A stretch of DNA of 49,678 nt from Planctomycetota bacterium (GCA_016779225.1 JADHNZ010000023.1:1-49678), one strand, 5' to 3'; counted from the stretch's first letter, positions 16,620 to 24,463 are shown. Translations and numbers: made by a program. The notes: generated by a model not told the origin, from the letters alone.

Positions 16620-18032
16620 TCAGGCCAGCGGGAGCCGGAGCGTGAAGGTGCGCAGGGCACCCTCGGCGCTCAGCTCCAGGCCTCCGCCCTGACCGGCCAG
16701 GATGGAGGCCGCCGCGGCCACGGCGTTGGGCCCCACGCCCGGCAGCCTGCGGTGCAGGGCGTAGGGCTCCATCCAGCGCACCGGCTCCAGGTCCTCCAGA
16801 GGACCCGCAGGGAACTGGATGCTCGCCTTGGCCTGGTCGGTCTCGCGCTCGACCGCGACCCGGACCTCCCCGGCATGCCCGGCCGCCAGGCTGGTCACGG
16901 TGAGGAGAGCGTCGAGCACGAGGACCAGCAGGCCCTTGTCCGCACGGACGCGGGTCTCGGGCTCGCCTCGGAACAGGAACCGGGGCCCAGCCTCGTCCTC
17001 GCTCGCCAGGGTGGACAGGAAGTCGGCCGCAAGGCCCGAGAGATCGAGCGTTGCCCCGTTCGCACCGGGCGGGGCGGCCAGGTAGCCGAGGGTGCGCGTG
17101 AACTGGCCCAGGCGCAGGACATCGTGGGAGAGGCTCTCGAGGGCCGCGTCGGTCTCCTCGTGCCCGCTGGCCTCGAGCGTGCGCCGCAGGCCCAGGTCCA
17201 GGCGCTGGGCCATGTCCGCGAGGTCGGCGACCTGGTCCCGGTACCAGGCGGGTAGCAGGGCCGTGGGCAGGGCGCGGGTCGCCTGCGCGGGCGCCGGAGA
17301 GGCGGGCTGCAGCGGCTGGGCCTCGGTCTCGGGCAGGGGGGCCTCGAAGGGCTCCAGGGGGCTGCCCTGCAGCGCCTCCAGCTCCTCCGCATCCAGCGGG
17401 ACCATGAAGGCCTCGGTGGTTGCCGAGTCGAAGTCGCGATCGTCCGGCAGCTCCTCGAAGCCGTCGTCGAGGGCCGGCTGTGTGCGCGGAGCGGCAGCAG
17501 CGGGCGTGGGATCGGGGGCCGGCCTTGGGGCTGCTCCCTGGGAAGGGGCGCGCCCGGGCGCGCCCAGGATGCGCTCGATCTCGGCGAGGGTGGGGTCCTC
17601 CGGACCGGCGCTCGCCGCGGGCGCCGCACGCGGGGCCTCCATAGGGGCGCGCGTGGCCCCCGGCGGGACGCCGCCGCACCAGCGGCCGAGGGTCTCGGTG
17701 TCCAGGGGCCAGGGGGTCCAGCGGGCGGCACCGCTTCCGGTGAGCCGGCGGACCAGGGTGGTCGAGGGATCGCCTCCCACGAGGTGGAGCTCCCACTCCG
17801 GCGCGCGCCGCGCGACCTCCACCAGGAGTCCGAGGTCCTCGATCCCGAGCAGCGTCGCGTCCAGGGCGATCCGCCCGGGACCGGCAGGCAGGTCGAGCAG
17901 GTCCCCGGCAGTCTCGATCCTGGACGCGTTCCGCGCGCCCAGGGCCCCGACCAGGGGGGCGAGGGCGGCCATGCGTGCACCCGGGCCCAGGATCAGGGCG
18001 GGTGCGGGGGGGCTCGGGCGCGAGGTGGACAT
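16620..18032 (-). CDS. Degenerate receiver / histidine-kinase-like protein
   Basis: A 470-residue protein of uncertain role. Residues about 10-120 look like a receiver-type alpha/beta domain, with IALDATLLGIEDLGLLVEVAR at the phospho-acceptor region and LHLVGGD after it. A Pro/Ala-rich linker (about 140-285) follows. A helical region contains LSHDVLRLGQFTRTLGYLA, resembling a kinase H-box, then a GHKL-ATPase-like end (ASILAGQGGGLELSAEGALRTFTLRLPL). The usual N-box (NLLxNA) reads LDALLTV and the GxGLGL lid reads GVGPNAV, so ATP binding is doubtful. Start at ATG 18032 gives the first strand at residue 12. It is divergent from the GT2 gene. Confidence 0.6.
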   Translation of the reverse strand: MSTSRPSPPAPALILGPGARMAALAPLVGALGARNASRIETAGDLLDLPAGPGRIALDATLLGIEDLGLLVEVARRAPEWELHLVGGDPSTTLVRRLTGSGAARWTPWPLDTETLGRWCGGVPPGATRAPMEAPRAAPAASAGPEDPTLAEIERILGAPGRAPSQGAAPRPAPDPTPAAAAPRTQPALDDGFEELPDDRDFDSATTEAFMVPLDAEELEALQGSPLEPFEAPLPETEAQPLQPASPAPAQATRALPTALLPAWYRDQVADLADMAQRLDLGLRRTLEASGHEETDAALESLSHDVLRLGQFTRTLGYLAAPPGANGATLDLSGLAADFLSTLASEDEAGPRFLFRGEPETRVRADKGLLVLVLDALLTVTSLAAGHAGEVRVAVERETDQAKASIQFPAGPLEDLEPVRWMEPYALHRRLPGVGPNAVAAAASILAGQGGGLELSAEGALRTFTLRLPLA

Positions 18033-18043
18033 GCTCCAAGGGA

Positions 18044-18049
18044 AGGCTA
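18044..18049 (-). promoter_or_regulatory. Candidate -10 element (TAGCCT) for the kinase-like gene
   Basis: On the minus strand TAGCCT ends 11 nt before the ATG at 18032, so transcription would begin within a few bases of the start codon. TGGCAC further upstream was examined as a sigma-54 -24 box but lacks a correctly spaced GC at -12. Confidence 0.4.
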
Positions 18050-18197
18050 TCGCCCGCTCCGTGGGCGTGCCATGCGAAGCCCCAAAACGGGTACGGCTGG
18101 GCTGGCTGCCGCCGCGGGCGTTGGGGGCCCGAGGAGGGTGGGGATCGGGCCGCTCGACGACCGATGAGTCCCTGGGGAGGCCGCCATAGGGGGCGGC

Positions 18198-18203
18198 TAC
18201 CAT
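18198..18203 (+). promoter_or_regulatory. Candidate -10 element (TACCAT) for the GT2 operon
   Basis: TACCAT ends 9 nt before the ATG at 18213 in the 180-nt divergent promoter region. The spacing predicts a leaderless or near-leaderless transcript, as for several other genes here. No clear -35 box was seen. Confidence 0.35.
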
Positions 18204-18212
18204 CCCGCCGCC

Positions 18213-19172
18213 ATGAGGCCCAAGCCCGAGCTCTCGGTCGTGGTCCCCGTGCTCGACGAGCGCGAGAACCTCGAGCCGCTGCACGCCCAGATCCGCGAGC
18301 ACGTCGGGGGGATGGGGCGTCGCTGGGAGGTTCTCTACGCGGACGACGCGAGCACCGACGGCTCGCGCGAGCTGCTGCAGCGTCTGCGAGCCGAGGACCC
18401 CGAGCATGTGCGCCTCGTCTTCCTGCGCCGCAACTTCGGCCAGACGGCGGCCATGGCAGCCGGCTTCGAGGCCAGCCGCGGCCGCATCGTGGTGACCATG
18501 GACGCGGACCTGCAGAACGATCCCGCGGATGTCCCGCGGCTGGTGGAGGCCCTCGAGGAGGGTCTGGACCTGGTCGTCGGCTGGCGCCGGGACCGCAAGG
18601 ACGGCCTCGTGCTGCGGCGCGTGCCCTCCATCCTCGCAAACGCCCTGATCCGCTGGGTCACAGGCACCGGCATCCATGACACCGGCTGCACGCTCAAGGC
18701 GTTTCGACGGGAGCTGATCGAGCGTATGCCCATCTACGCGGAGCAGCATCGCTTCCTGCCCTCGCTCGCCCTCGGCTCCGGCGCACGGATCGGAGAGGTC
18801 GTCGTCCATCACCGACCGCGGCTCCACGGCCAGAGCAAGTACGGCATCGGCCGCGCGACGCGCGTCGTCGTGGACCTCTTCTCCGTCAAGCTCGTGACCT
18901 CGTTCGCGCGCAGTCCGCTGGTCTACTTCGCTCTCCTCGCCCTGCCCTTCCTGGTGGCCATGCTGGCCTTCGCCGCGATGGTGGCCTGGTCTGACGAGCC
19001 CGTCTCGTTCGAGAATCAGTGGGGGCGCGCTGCGATGATGACCCTGTCGCTCTTCGCGATGACCGTCGTGGACTTCCTGCTCTTCGGCCTGCTGGCCGAG
19101 CTGGTGGTGAAGGCCGGCGCCTCGCGCGGCAGCGCTCCCCTGGGGCCGCTGTCCACGGAGGGGCGCGCGTGA
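18213..19172 (+). CDS. GT2 family (DPM1/GtrB-like) membrane glycosyltransferase
   Basis: Probably transfers a sugar from a nucleotide donor to a polyprenyl phosphate at the inner membrane, feeding periplasmic glycosylation. The 319-residue protein has the GT-A signature LSVVVPVLDERENL at the N-terminus, YADDASTDGSRELL for nucleotide binding and MDADLQNDP as the DXD metal site. HDTGCTLKAFRRE and HGQSKYG follow, and two C-terminal membrane helices (about 233-259 and 272-298). All catalytic residues are present, in contrast to the neighbouring paralogue, whose GTG start overlaps this stop. The GT39-like enzymes at 22243 and 41343 would use such a lipid-linked sugar (inference). Confidence 0.9.
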   Translation: MRPKPELSVVVPVLDERENLEPLHAQIREHVGGMGRRWEVLYADDASTDGSRELLQRLRAEDPEHVRLVFLRRNFGQTAAMAAGFEASRGRIVVTMDADLQNDPADVPRLVEALEEGLDLVVGWRRDRKDGLVLRRVPSILANALIRWVTGTGIHDTGCTLKAFRRELIERMPIYAEQHRFLPSLALGSGARIGEVVVHHRPRLHGQSKYGIGRATRVVVDLFSVKLVTSFARSPLVYFALLALPFLVAMLAFAAMVAWSDEPVSFENQWGRAAMMTLSLFAMTVVDFLLFGLLAELVVKAGASRGSAPLGPLSTEGRA

Positions 19173-20155
19173 ACGCAGCCCAGCAGCTGGCGCCTTGGGG
19201 CGTGTCGGAGCAGGCCCCGGCGGTCACCATCGTGGTCCCGGTGGCGGCCGTGGACGCGGAGGTTCGCATGGTGGTCGAGTCCCTCGGCGCGCAGCTGGAT
19301 CGCCTCGGTCACAGCTGGGAGGCGATCCTGGTGTTCGACGGGATCAAGGGACCGCAGTGGGAGGACGCCCTGCGCATGCAGGCCTCCTCCAAGAACCAGG
19401 TGCGCACGATCGGGCTCCACCGACCCTTTGGTGAGGCCGTGTGCCTGGCGAGCGCCTTCGAGCATGCGCGCGGGGAGATCGTGCTGACGGCGCCCGAGTA
19501 TGTGCAGACCGACCCGCGCGCGGTGGAGGACCTCATGGCCGCCCTCGAGGAGGGCGCGGATGTGGTCACCGCGCAGCGCGTCGGGCGCGTGGATCGCGCG
19601 ATGAACCGTGCCCAGTCCTGGGCCTTCAACGCAGTCCTGCGCCTCGCGACCGGGGCCCCATTCCACGACCTGAACTGCAGCCTGCGCGCGTTCCGGCGCC
19701 AGGTGCTCGAGCAGCTGACCATCTACGGCACCCTGTACCGCTACCTGCCGGTGCTCGCGTTCCGGCAGGGGTTCCTCGTGCGGGAGCTGCCGGTGCGCCA
19801 CCTGAAAGAGCAGGGGGTCGTCGGCCTCTTCGGACCGGTCACCTACCTCCGCCGCCTGCTCGATGTGCTTGGGGTCGTGTTCCTCACGCGCTTCACCCAC
19901 AAGCCCCTGCGCTTCTTCGGGGCCCTCGGAGGCGCCAGCATGGTGGTGGGGGCCGTCGTCGCGGCCATGGCCATCGTGCAGCGCGCGCTGGGTGACGACG
20001 CCCAGCTGTTCGCCTCGCCGATCTTCCAGCTCGGCGTGCTCTTCTTCGTGCTGGGCGTCCAGATCGTCGGCTTCGGGCTCGTGGGGGAGATCGTGATCTA
20101 CACCCAGGCACGCAATGTCCGCGAGTACCGGGTCGAGGGCGTGCACGAGGAATGA
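19169..20155 (+). CDS. GT2-like paralogue lacking the catalytic aspartates
   Basis: A 328-residue protein with the fold and length of the preceding GT2 enzyme, including a matching HDLNCSLRAFRRQVLEQL segment and two C-terminal membrane helices. Where the active enzyme has DDASTDGS, this one reads VFDGIKGPQW, and the DXD region MDADLQNDP is replaced by TAPEYVQTDP. It is therefore probably a non-catalytic partner or a regulatory subunit of the upstream enzyme. The GTG start at 19169 overlaps the upstream stop (GTGA) and places VVPV about 20 residues in; the frame extends further upstream only inside the previous gene. Its stop overlaps the FemAB start (ATGA). Confidence 0.82.
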   Translation: MNAAQQLAPWGVSEQAPAVTIVVPVAAVDAEVRMVVESLGAQLDRLGHSWEAILVFDGIKGPQWEDALRMQASSKNQVRTIGLHRPFGEAVCLASAFEHARGEIVLTAPEYVQTDPRAVEDLMAALEEGADVVTAQRVGRVDRAMNRAQSWAFNAVLRLATGAPFHDLNCSLRAFRRQVLEQLTIYGTLYRYLPVLAFRQGFLVRELPVRHLKEQGVVGLFGPVTYLRRLLDVLGVVFLTRFTHKPLRFFGALGGASMVVGAVVAAMAIVQRALGDDAQLFASPIFQLGVLFFVLGVQIVGFGLVGEIVIYTQARNVREYRVEGVHEE

Positions 20156-21201
20156 GCGCCGCTGGTCTCACCATCCGGCGGGCGACGGTCACGGACGATC
20201 CCGCCTGGGATGCCCTGGTGCTGGGCGCCGCGGAGGGCACGGCCTTCCACCGGCCGCACTGGCTGCGTGCCGCGTGCTCCCGCTTCGGGCATCAGGACAG
20301 GACCCTCGTTGCTCAGGATGCGGCGGGCAGCCTGGTGGGGGTGCTCCCGCTGGTCGAGTTCCGCGGCCTGGGGAGCGGGCGGGCCTGGATCTCGGTGCCC
20401 TACGCCGTCTATGGCGGGGCCGTCGCCACCACCGCGGAGGCGGTTGAGGCGCTGCACCAGACCGCAGCCCGTGTCGCCCAGCAGGAGCGCATCGGCCGCC
20501 TGGAGCTGCGCTGCCGCAGGGACCCGGGTCTTGACTGGGAGGCGGGCGTGCTCCACGAGGGCTTCTCGCGGGACCTTCCCGCTGATCCCGCGGCCGTGCT
20601 CGGCTCCATGCCCAAGAAGGCCCGCGCCGACGCGCGGCGCGCGCGCCGCGACCTGGGGCTCGAGCTCGAGGAGGGGCGCTGGTACCTGCCGGACCTGGTT
20701 CGGCTGTTCCAGCGCAACAAGCAGGCCCTGGGCACGCCCGCCCTGCCCTACGGGTGGTTCGAGGACCTGGCGCTGGCAGATCTCGACCGCACCCACCTGC
20801 ATGTGGTCCGACGCGGACACGAGGTCCTCGCGGCGGTCCTCAGCTTCTCGTACCAGGGAGAGCTGCACGCGTACTACTCGGGGACCGCCGAGGGTGCGGA
20901 TCGCTCCTACAAGGCGAGCTCGTTCCTCTACTGCGCTCTCCAGGAGTGGGCCATCGAGCGTGGCTTCACGCGGTTCGACTTCGGCCGCAGCCGCATCGGC
21001 TCCGGCGCCCACGACTTCAAGCGTCGCCAGGGCTTCGAGCCCGAGCCGCTGGGCTATCGAACCCTGCTCGTGCGCGACCGCTCGCTGCCGAGCCTCAACC
21101 CCTCGAACCCGCGAACGGCCTGGGCTCAGCGCGTGTGGAGGGGGCTGCCGCGTGATCTTGCGGTGCCCCTGGGCGGCTACCTGTCGCGCTTCCTGCCCTA
21201 G
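20152..21201 (+). CDS. FemAB-type acyltransferase, XrtA/PEP-CTERM-associated
   Basis: A 349-residue member of the FemAB/GNAT superfamily, cytosolic, expected to transfer an acyl or aminoacyl group onto a glycan precursor (substrate unknown). Two GNAT-like halves are visible. The segment MPKKARADARRARRDLG and the C-terminal FDFGRSRIGSGAHDFKRRQGFEPEPLGYR match my memory of the FemAB protein associated with exosortase A; this was not searched. The ATG overlaps the upstream stop (ATGA). The stop codon TAG shares the palindrome CTAG with the stop of the convergent gmhB gene. It strengthens the link of this region to the EPS operon at 1552-12136. Confidence 0.85.
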   Translation: MSAAGLTIRRATVTDDPAWDALVLGAAEGTAFHRPHWLRAACSRFGHQDRTLVAQDAAGSLVGVLPLVEFRGLGSGRAWISVPYAVYGGAVATTAEAVEALHQTAARVAQQERIGRLELRCRRDPGLDWEAGVLHEGFSRDLPADPAAVLGSMPKKARADARRARRDLGLELEEGRWYLPDLVRLFQRNKQALGTPALPYGWFEDLALADLDRTHLHVVRRGHEVLAAVLSFSYQGELHAYYSGTAEGADRSYKASSFLYCALQEWAIERGFTRFDFGRSRIGSGAHDFKRRQGFEPEPLGYRTLLVRDRSLPSLNPSNPRTAWAQRVWRGLPRDLAVPLGGYLSRFLP

Positions 21202-21773
21202 CTCGCGTCGGGGCTGGCGAGCACGCGCTCGGCGAAGGCCATGAGATCTGCGAGGATCGGGACCGGAGCTCCTTCGGGGTCGAAGCACTCCTCCGGGAGG
21301 GGCTTGCCGGTGCGCACGAGGGCCGGCCGCGTCCCCGCGGCAGCTCCGGCCTCGGCATCCCGAAGGGAGTCGCCGACCGTCCAGCTGCGCTCGAGGTCGA
21401 GGCCATGCCGACGAGCAGCCTCGAGCAGCATCCCGGCCGCGGGCTTGCGGCAGGCGCAGGCCTCACCGCCAGGCTCCTCCGGGGGCAGGTGCGGACACCA
21501 GAGCACATCGAGCAGCTCCACTCCCTCCGAGCGGAGCTCGACACGCAGGCGCGCGTGGATCGCGGCGAGCTGCTCCTCGTCCAGGAGGCCGCGCCCGATG
21601 CCGCTCTGGTTCGTGACGACCACGAGCGCGAAGCCCGCCGCCGAGAGGCGCTCCAGGGCCCTTGCCACGCCGGGCAGCAGCTCAAGGTCCTCGACCCGGC
21701 GGAGGTAGTCCACCTCCCGGTTCAGGGTGCCGTCCCGGTCCAGGAAGATGGCGGCCCGACCCGCAGCGCTCAA
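21198..21773 (-). CDS. gmhB: D-glycero-beta-D-manno-heptose 1,7-bisphosphate 7-phosphatase
   Basis: HAD-family phosphatase acting in ADP-heptose synthesis for LPS core or S-layer glycan. The 191-residue protein has FLDRDGTLN (DxDGT nucleophile motif, about 10-18), VVTNQSGIGRG (HAD motif II), the zinc-binding set CPHLPPE...CACRKP characteristic of GmhB, and VGDSLRDAEAG as motif IV. The start is a TTG at 21773 overlapping the stop of the upstream PEGA gene (TTGA); no ATG or GTG is available closer to the DxD motif. A histidinol-phosphatase activity is a possible alternative for this family, but the neighbours favour heptose. Confidence 0.88.
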   Translation of the reverse strand: MSAAGRAAIFLDRDGTLNREVDYLRRVEDLELLPGVARALERLSAAGFALVVVTNQSGIGRGLLDEEQLAAIHARLRVELRSEGVELLDVLWCPHLPPEEPGGEACACRKPAAGMLLEAARRHGLDLERSWTVGDSLRDAEAGAAAGTRPALVRTGKPLPEECFDPEGAPVPILADLMAFAERVLASPDAS

Positions 21774-22150
21774 GACTCGCGCGTCAGGCGGACATGCACC
21801 CGCGAGGGCTCCTCGCCCTCATAGGTGCGGACAGGGATCCAGAAGGCATCCCAGGCCAGCCACAGCGGGAAGCGCCAGGTGAGGTAGGTCACCGTGGCGT
21901 CGCTCCACGGCACGATCTCTTTGCGCTCGCGGAAGGCGAGCATCCGGGTGGCGGTGCGGTAGCCGGGGAGGCGTAGGTCGACCCGGCGCACGGGGACATC
22001 CTGGAGGTCCAGGGTTGCGGGAGTGACGAAGCCCGAGTCCTGGCCGTCCACCACGATGCGTGCCCCGGAGGGCGAGGTGGCGAAGCGCACGGGCCGTCCC
22101 TGCGTGGCGCAGGCCGCGAGGAGGGCGAGGAGGGGGAGCAGGCGCCGCAT
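21770..22150 (-). CDS. PEGA-domain lipoprotein
   Basis: A 126-residue envelope lipoprotein. The signal peptide MRRLLPLLALLAAC ends in lipobox LAAC (Cys14). The body VRFATSPSGARIVVDGQDSGFVTPATLDLQDVPVRRVDLRLPGY is a PEGA domain, a small beta fold usually found in cell-surface proteins. A hydrophobic WRFPLWLAWDAFWIPV near the C-terminus could contact membrane. The ATG at 22150 was chosen for the signal peptide; CAGAAT seven bases upstream may be a weak -10 box. gmhB follows with a TTGA overlap. Function is not known. Confidence 0.75.
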   Translation of the reverse strand: MRRLLPLLALLAACATQGRPVRFATSPSGARIVVDGQDSGFVTPATLDLQDVPVRRVDLRLPGYRTATRMLAFRERKEIVPWSDATVTYLTWRFPLWLAWDAFWIPVRTYEGEEPSRVHVRLTRES

Positions 22151-22242
22151 GGTTCCGATTCTGGCGAGGGGCTGCTGGCGATCGCAAGGCCGCCGCCGCA
22201 TGCCCGTTGCATTCGATCGGCCGGCCAAGGCAGGCTGCTTGA

Positions 22243-23796
22243 GTGGCGGGGCCCCGACATTCGACCCAAGCGCTGCCTGGAGAGGCCTCCAGGCCGTCGG
22301 CCGTGAGGTCTGGCGTGCCCGTCCCGGGCTCGACCGTGACCTCTGGCGTGCCCGTTCCGGGCTCGACCGTGACCTCTGGCGTGCCCGTTCCGGGCTCGAC
22401 CGGTCCGCACCCCGCGGGGAGCCGGCCTCCTGGCGGGGGGCTGCTGGTGGCCCTGTCCGTCGCGCTGTGCCTCCTGCCGCTCGCCCTGCCGCAGCCCTCC
22501 CTGTGGTTCGACGAGGCCCTCTCGGTCACGGACGGCTGGCTGCCGCGCGGGCTGAACCACAACCCCCTCTGGTACGCCCTGCTGCGTGGGGTCACAGGGG
22601 CCCTGGGCGGCCAGCTGGACGAGGTCGGCCTGCGTGCCCTGTCCCTGGGCGCGTCTGCCGCCACGGCGGCGTTGCTCGCCTGGGCAGCGCGGCCGGTCCT
22701 CGGCGGCCGCGGAGCCGGGTGGGCGGCTCTCCTGTGGGCGCTGAGCCCGTGGGCTCTCCACTGGGCCACCAACGCACGGCCCTATGCCTCCGGCGCTCTG
22801 CTCGTCGCCCTCGGCCTTGGAGTCTGGCTGCGGGGCACCCGCGCCGACGCGCCCCTTGGTGCCCTCGCGGGGCTTGGCCTGATGGCGGCGGCAGGAGCCC
22901 TGCAGCTCGCCTTCCTGGTGGTGCCCGCCTCGCTCGGGCTGGTGAGCCTCCTCCCCGGGCGGTGGACCGGCCTGGAGCTCGGCCGGACGCGTCGCTGGAT
23001 CCTGGGCGCCGGCCTGCTCGGGGGCCTTGGGCTGGGGCCCTGGATCCTCGGGACTCTCTCCACCTACCTGGGCCAGAAGCAGGAGATCGCGGGCCTCGCA
23101 GGGGTGGTCCACTTCGCAGCCTCGGCGGGCTTCCACCTCTCACCGGTGCTCGGCATCGCGGCGCTCCTTGGGCTGGTGGCCGCCCGGCGTGAGGGCGACG
23201 GAGCCCTGCTGCAGCTGGGCCTGGCAAGCGCCCTCGGCGCGGCCCTCGTGGGCGGGGTCAGCCTCCTCGGCCAGACCACGGCGCAGTATGTGTTCGGGTT
23301 CCTGCCGCTGGTGTGCGTCCTCGCCGGCGCTGCGTGCGACCGTCGGGCCTGGGTCGCGGGGTTCGTGGTGCTGGGGCTCGCCGCCGGATCGGCCCTCGAG
23401 CTCGGGCCACAGCGTGGCAGCCGCTCGCCCTGGCGAGAGGCCTTCGCCTGGATCGAGGCGCATCGGGGTCCGGACGACGCGGTCTTCGCGATGCAGGCGG
23501 GGCTGGGAGATCTGTACACCCGGCCCGGCTGGACCGATGCGCGCTACCCGCGCGCCCTGGCTCCCCTGGACCGCACGCGACCCCATGATCTCGCGGCCTT
23601 CGCACGCGGGGACCGCAATGCGTGGGTCCTGGTGCGGCCGGACTTCCTGGTGAAGTGGCCCGCCGCTGAGCGCGCGCGCCTGGAGGAGCTCCTGCGACTC
23701 CACGGGGAGCGCCATGCGCGCTTCGAGGCTCCGGCGCCAGGGCGCGACCTGGCCCTCGAGGTCTGGCTCCTCGACCTGGCCGGCGAGCGCGACTGA
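22243..23796 (+). CDS. GT39/ArnT-like polytopic membrane glycosyltransferase
   Basis: Predicted GT-C enzyme of up to 517 residues using a lipid-linked sugar on the periplasmic side. The first hydrophobic helix (GGLLVALSVALCLLPLALP) is followed by the catalytic loop motif LWFDEALS with Asp-Glu as in ArnT and protein O-mannosyltransferases, then about ten further membrane segments and a soluble C-terminal domain. The first ~60 residues are unusual: three copies of SGVPVPGSTVT encoded by a 33-bp tandem repeat. GTG at 22243 is the first start in the frame, but several GTG codons inside the repeat could serve, so the true N-terminus is uncertain. Confidence 0.78.
   Translation: MAGPRHSTQALPGEASRPSAVRSGVPVPGSTVTSGVPVPGSTVTSGVPVPGSTGPHPAGSRPPGGGLLVALSVALCLLPLALPQPSLWFDEALSVTDGWLPRGLNHNPLWYALLRGVTGALGGQLDEVGLRALSLGASAATAALLAWAARPVLGGRGAGWAALLWALSPWALHWATNARPYASGALLVALGLGVWLRGTRADAPLGALAGLGLMAAAGALQLAFLVVPASLGLVSLLPGRWTGLELGRTRRWILGAGLLGGLGLGPWILGTLSTYLGQKQEIAGLAGVVHFAASAGFHLSPVLGIAALLGLVAARREGDGALLQLGLASALGAALVGGVSLLGQTTAQYVFGFLPLVCVLAGAACDRRAWVAGFVVLGLAAGSALELGPQRGSRSPWREAFAWIEAHRGPDDAVFAMQAGLGDLYTRPGWTDARYPRALAPLDRTRPHDLAAFARGDRNAWVLVRPDFLVKWPAAERARLEELLRLHGERHARFEAPAPGRDLALEVWLLDLAGERD
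22309..22402 (+). repeat. 33-bp tandem repeat, about 2.9 copies, inside the GT39-like gene
   Basis: Units start at 22309, 22342 and 22375 and encode SGVPVPGSTVT in frame. Units 1 and 2 differ at one synonymous base (GTC against GTT); the third matches for 28 of 33 bases. The near identity implies recent duplication. Confidence 0.95.
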
Positions 23797-23808
23797 GGCG
23801 CGATCAGG

Positions 23809-23830
23809 GCGCCCAGCTAGTCCTGGGCGC
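23809..23830. terminator. Symmetric hairpin between convergent genes
   Basis: GCGCCCAG and CTGGGCGC form a perfect 8-bp stem with a 6-nt loop that contains the efp stop codon. It lies 12 nt past the stop of the GT39-like gene and overlaps the last codons of efp, so it could stop transcription from both sides. There is no T-tract on either strand. Confidence 0.45.
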
Positions 23831-24386
23831 GCTTGACGAAGTCGCCCGTCTCGGTGTTCACCACGATGCGCTCGCCCTCCTTGATGTGGAGCGGCACCTT
23901 GACCATGAGGCCCGTCTCGACCTTGGCCTCCTTCTTCACATTCGTGGCGGTGTTGCCCTTGACGGCCATCTCGGCCCAGACGACCTCCATGACCACCGTT
24001 GTGGGGAGGGCGATGGAGATCGGCGTGGTCTCGTGGAAGGTGACCTCGACCTCCTCGCTCTCGCGCACATAGCACATCTGTCCCTCGCCCTGATCCTTGA
24101 CGATGTGGAACTGCTCGTAGGTCTCCTGGTCCATGAAGACATAGTCGCCGTTGGCCTCGGTGTAGAGGTACTGGGCCTTCTTCCGCTCCAGGAACGCGGT
24201 CTCGAAGGTGTCTCCGGCGGCCGGGCGGAAGGAGCCGTTCTGACCGGTGGTCAGGCTGCGGGTCTTCACCTGAATGATCGCGCGCCAGTTCCCGGGCGTG
24301 GAGTGGCTGTAGTCGGTGATGACGAGCAGGTCTCCATCCTTCTGGAGGACCATGCCCTTGCGCAGTTCGGTCGCCTTGACTTGCAT
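23817..24386 (-). CDS. efp: Translation elongation factor P, PGNW-loop variant
   Basis: EF-P relieves ribosome stalling at polyproline. The 189-residue protein has the three expected beta domains. Domain I runs KATELRKGMVLQKDGDLLVITDY, and the C-terminal part reads VVWAEMAVKGNTATN...VETGLMVKVPLHIKEGERIVVNTETGDFVKRA, close to the family consensus. At the tip of the domain I loop, where other EF-Ps carry a modified Lys or Arg (PGKG or PGRG), this one reads PGNWRA, with Asn33 aligned to E. coli Lys34. No modifying enzyme (EpmA, EpmB, EarP, YmfI) is in the window. It is divided from rpoN upstream by 114 nt. Confidence 0.95.
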   Translation of the reverse strand: MQVKATELRKGMVLQKDGDLLVITDYSHSTPGNWRAIIQVKTRSLTTGQNGSFRPAAGDTFETAFLERKKAQYLYTEANGDYVFMDQETYEQFHIVKDQGEGQMCYVRESEEVEVTFHETTPISIALPTTVVMEVVWAEMAVKGNTATNVKKEAKVETGLMVKVPLHIKEGERIVVNTETGDFVKRAQD

Positions 24387-24463
24387 GGGGTGTGGGGGCT
24401 TCGTGGTCGCGAGTGACGGGGGGACGGGCAGGCCGGAGCGCTGGGACGCACTGCGGGCCGGGG

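Noticed and set aside
18050..18080. TGGCACG on the minus strand as a sigma-54 promoter for the kinase-like gene
   Set aside because: The required GC ten bases after the GG is missing; the -12 region reads CGGAGC.
22309..22402. Direct repeats considered as a CRISPR array
   Set aside because: Units are contiguous without spacers and keep a coding frame.
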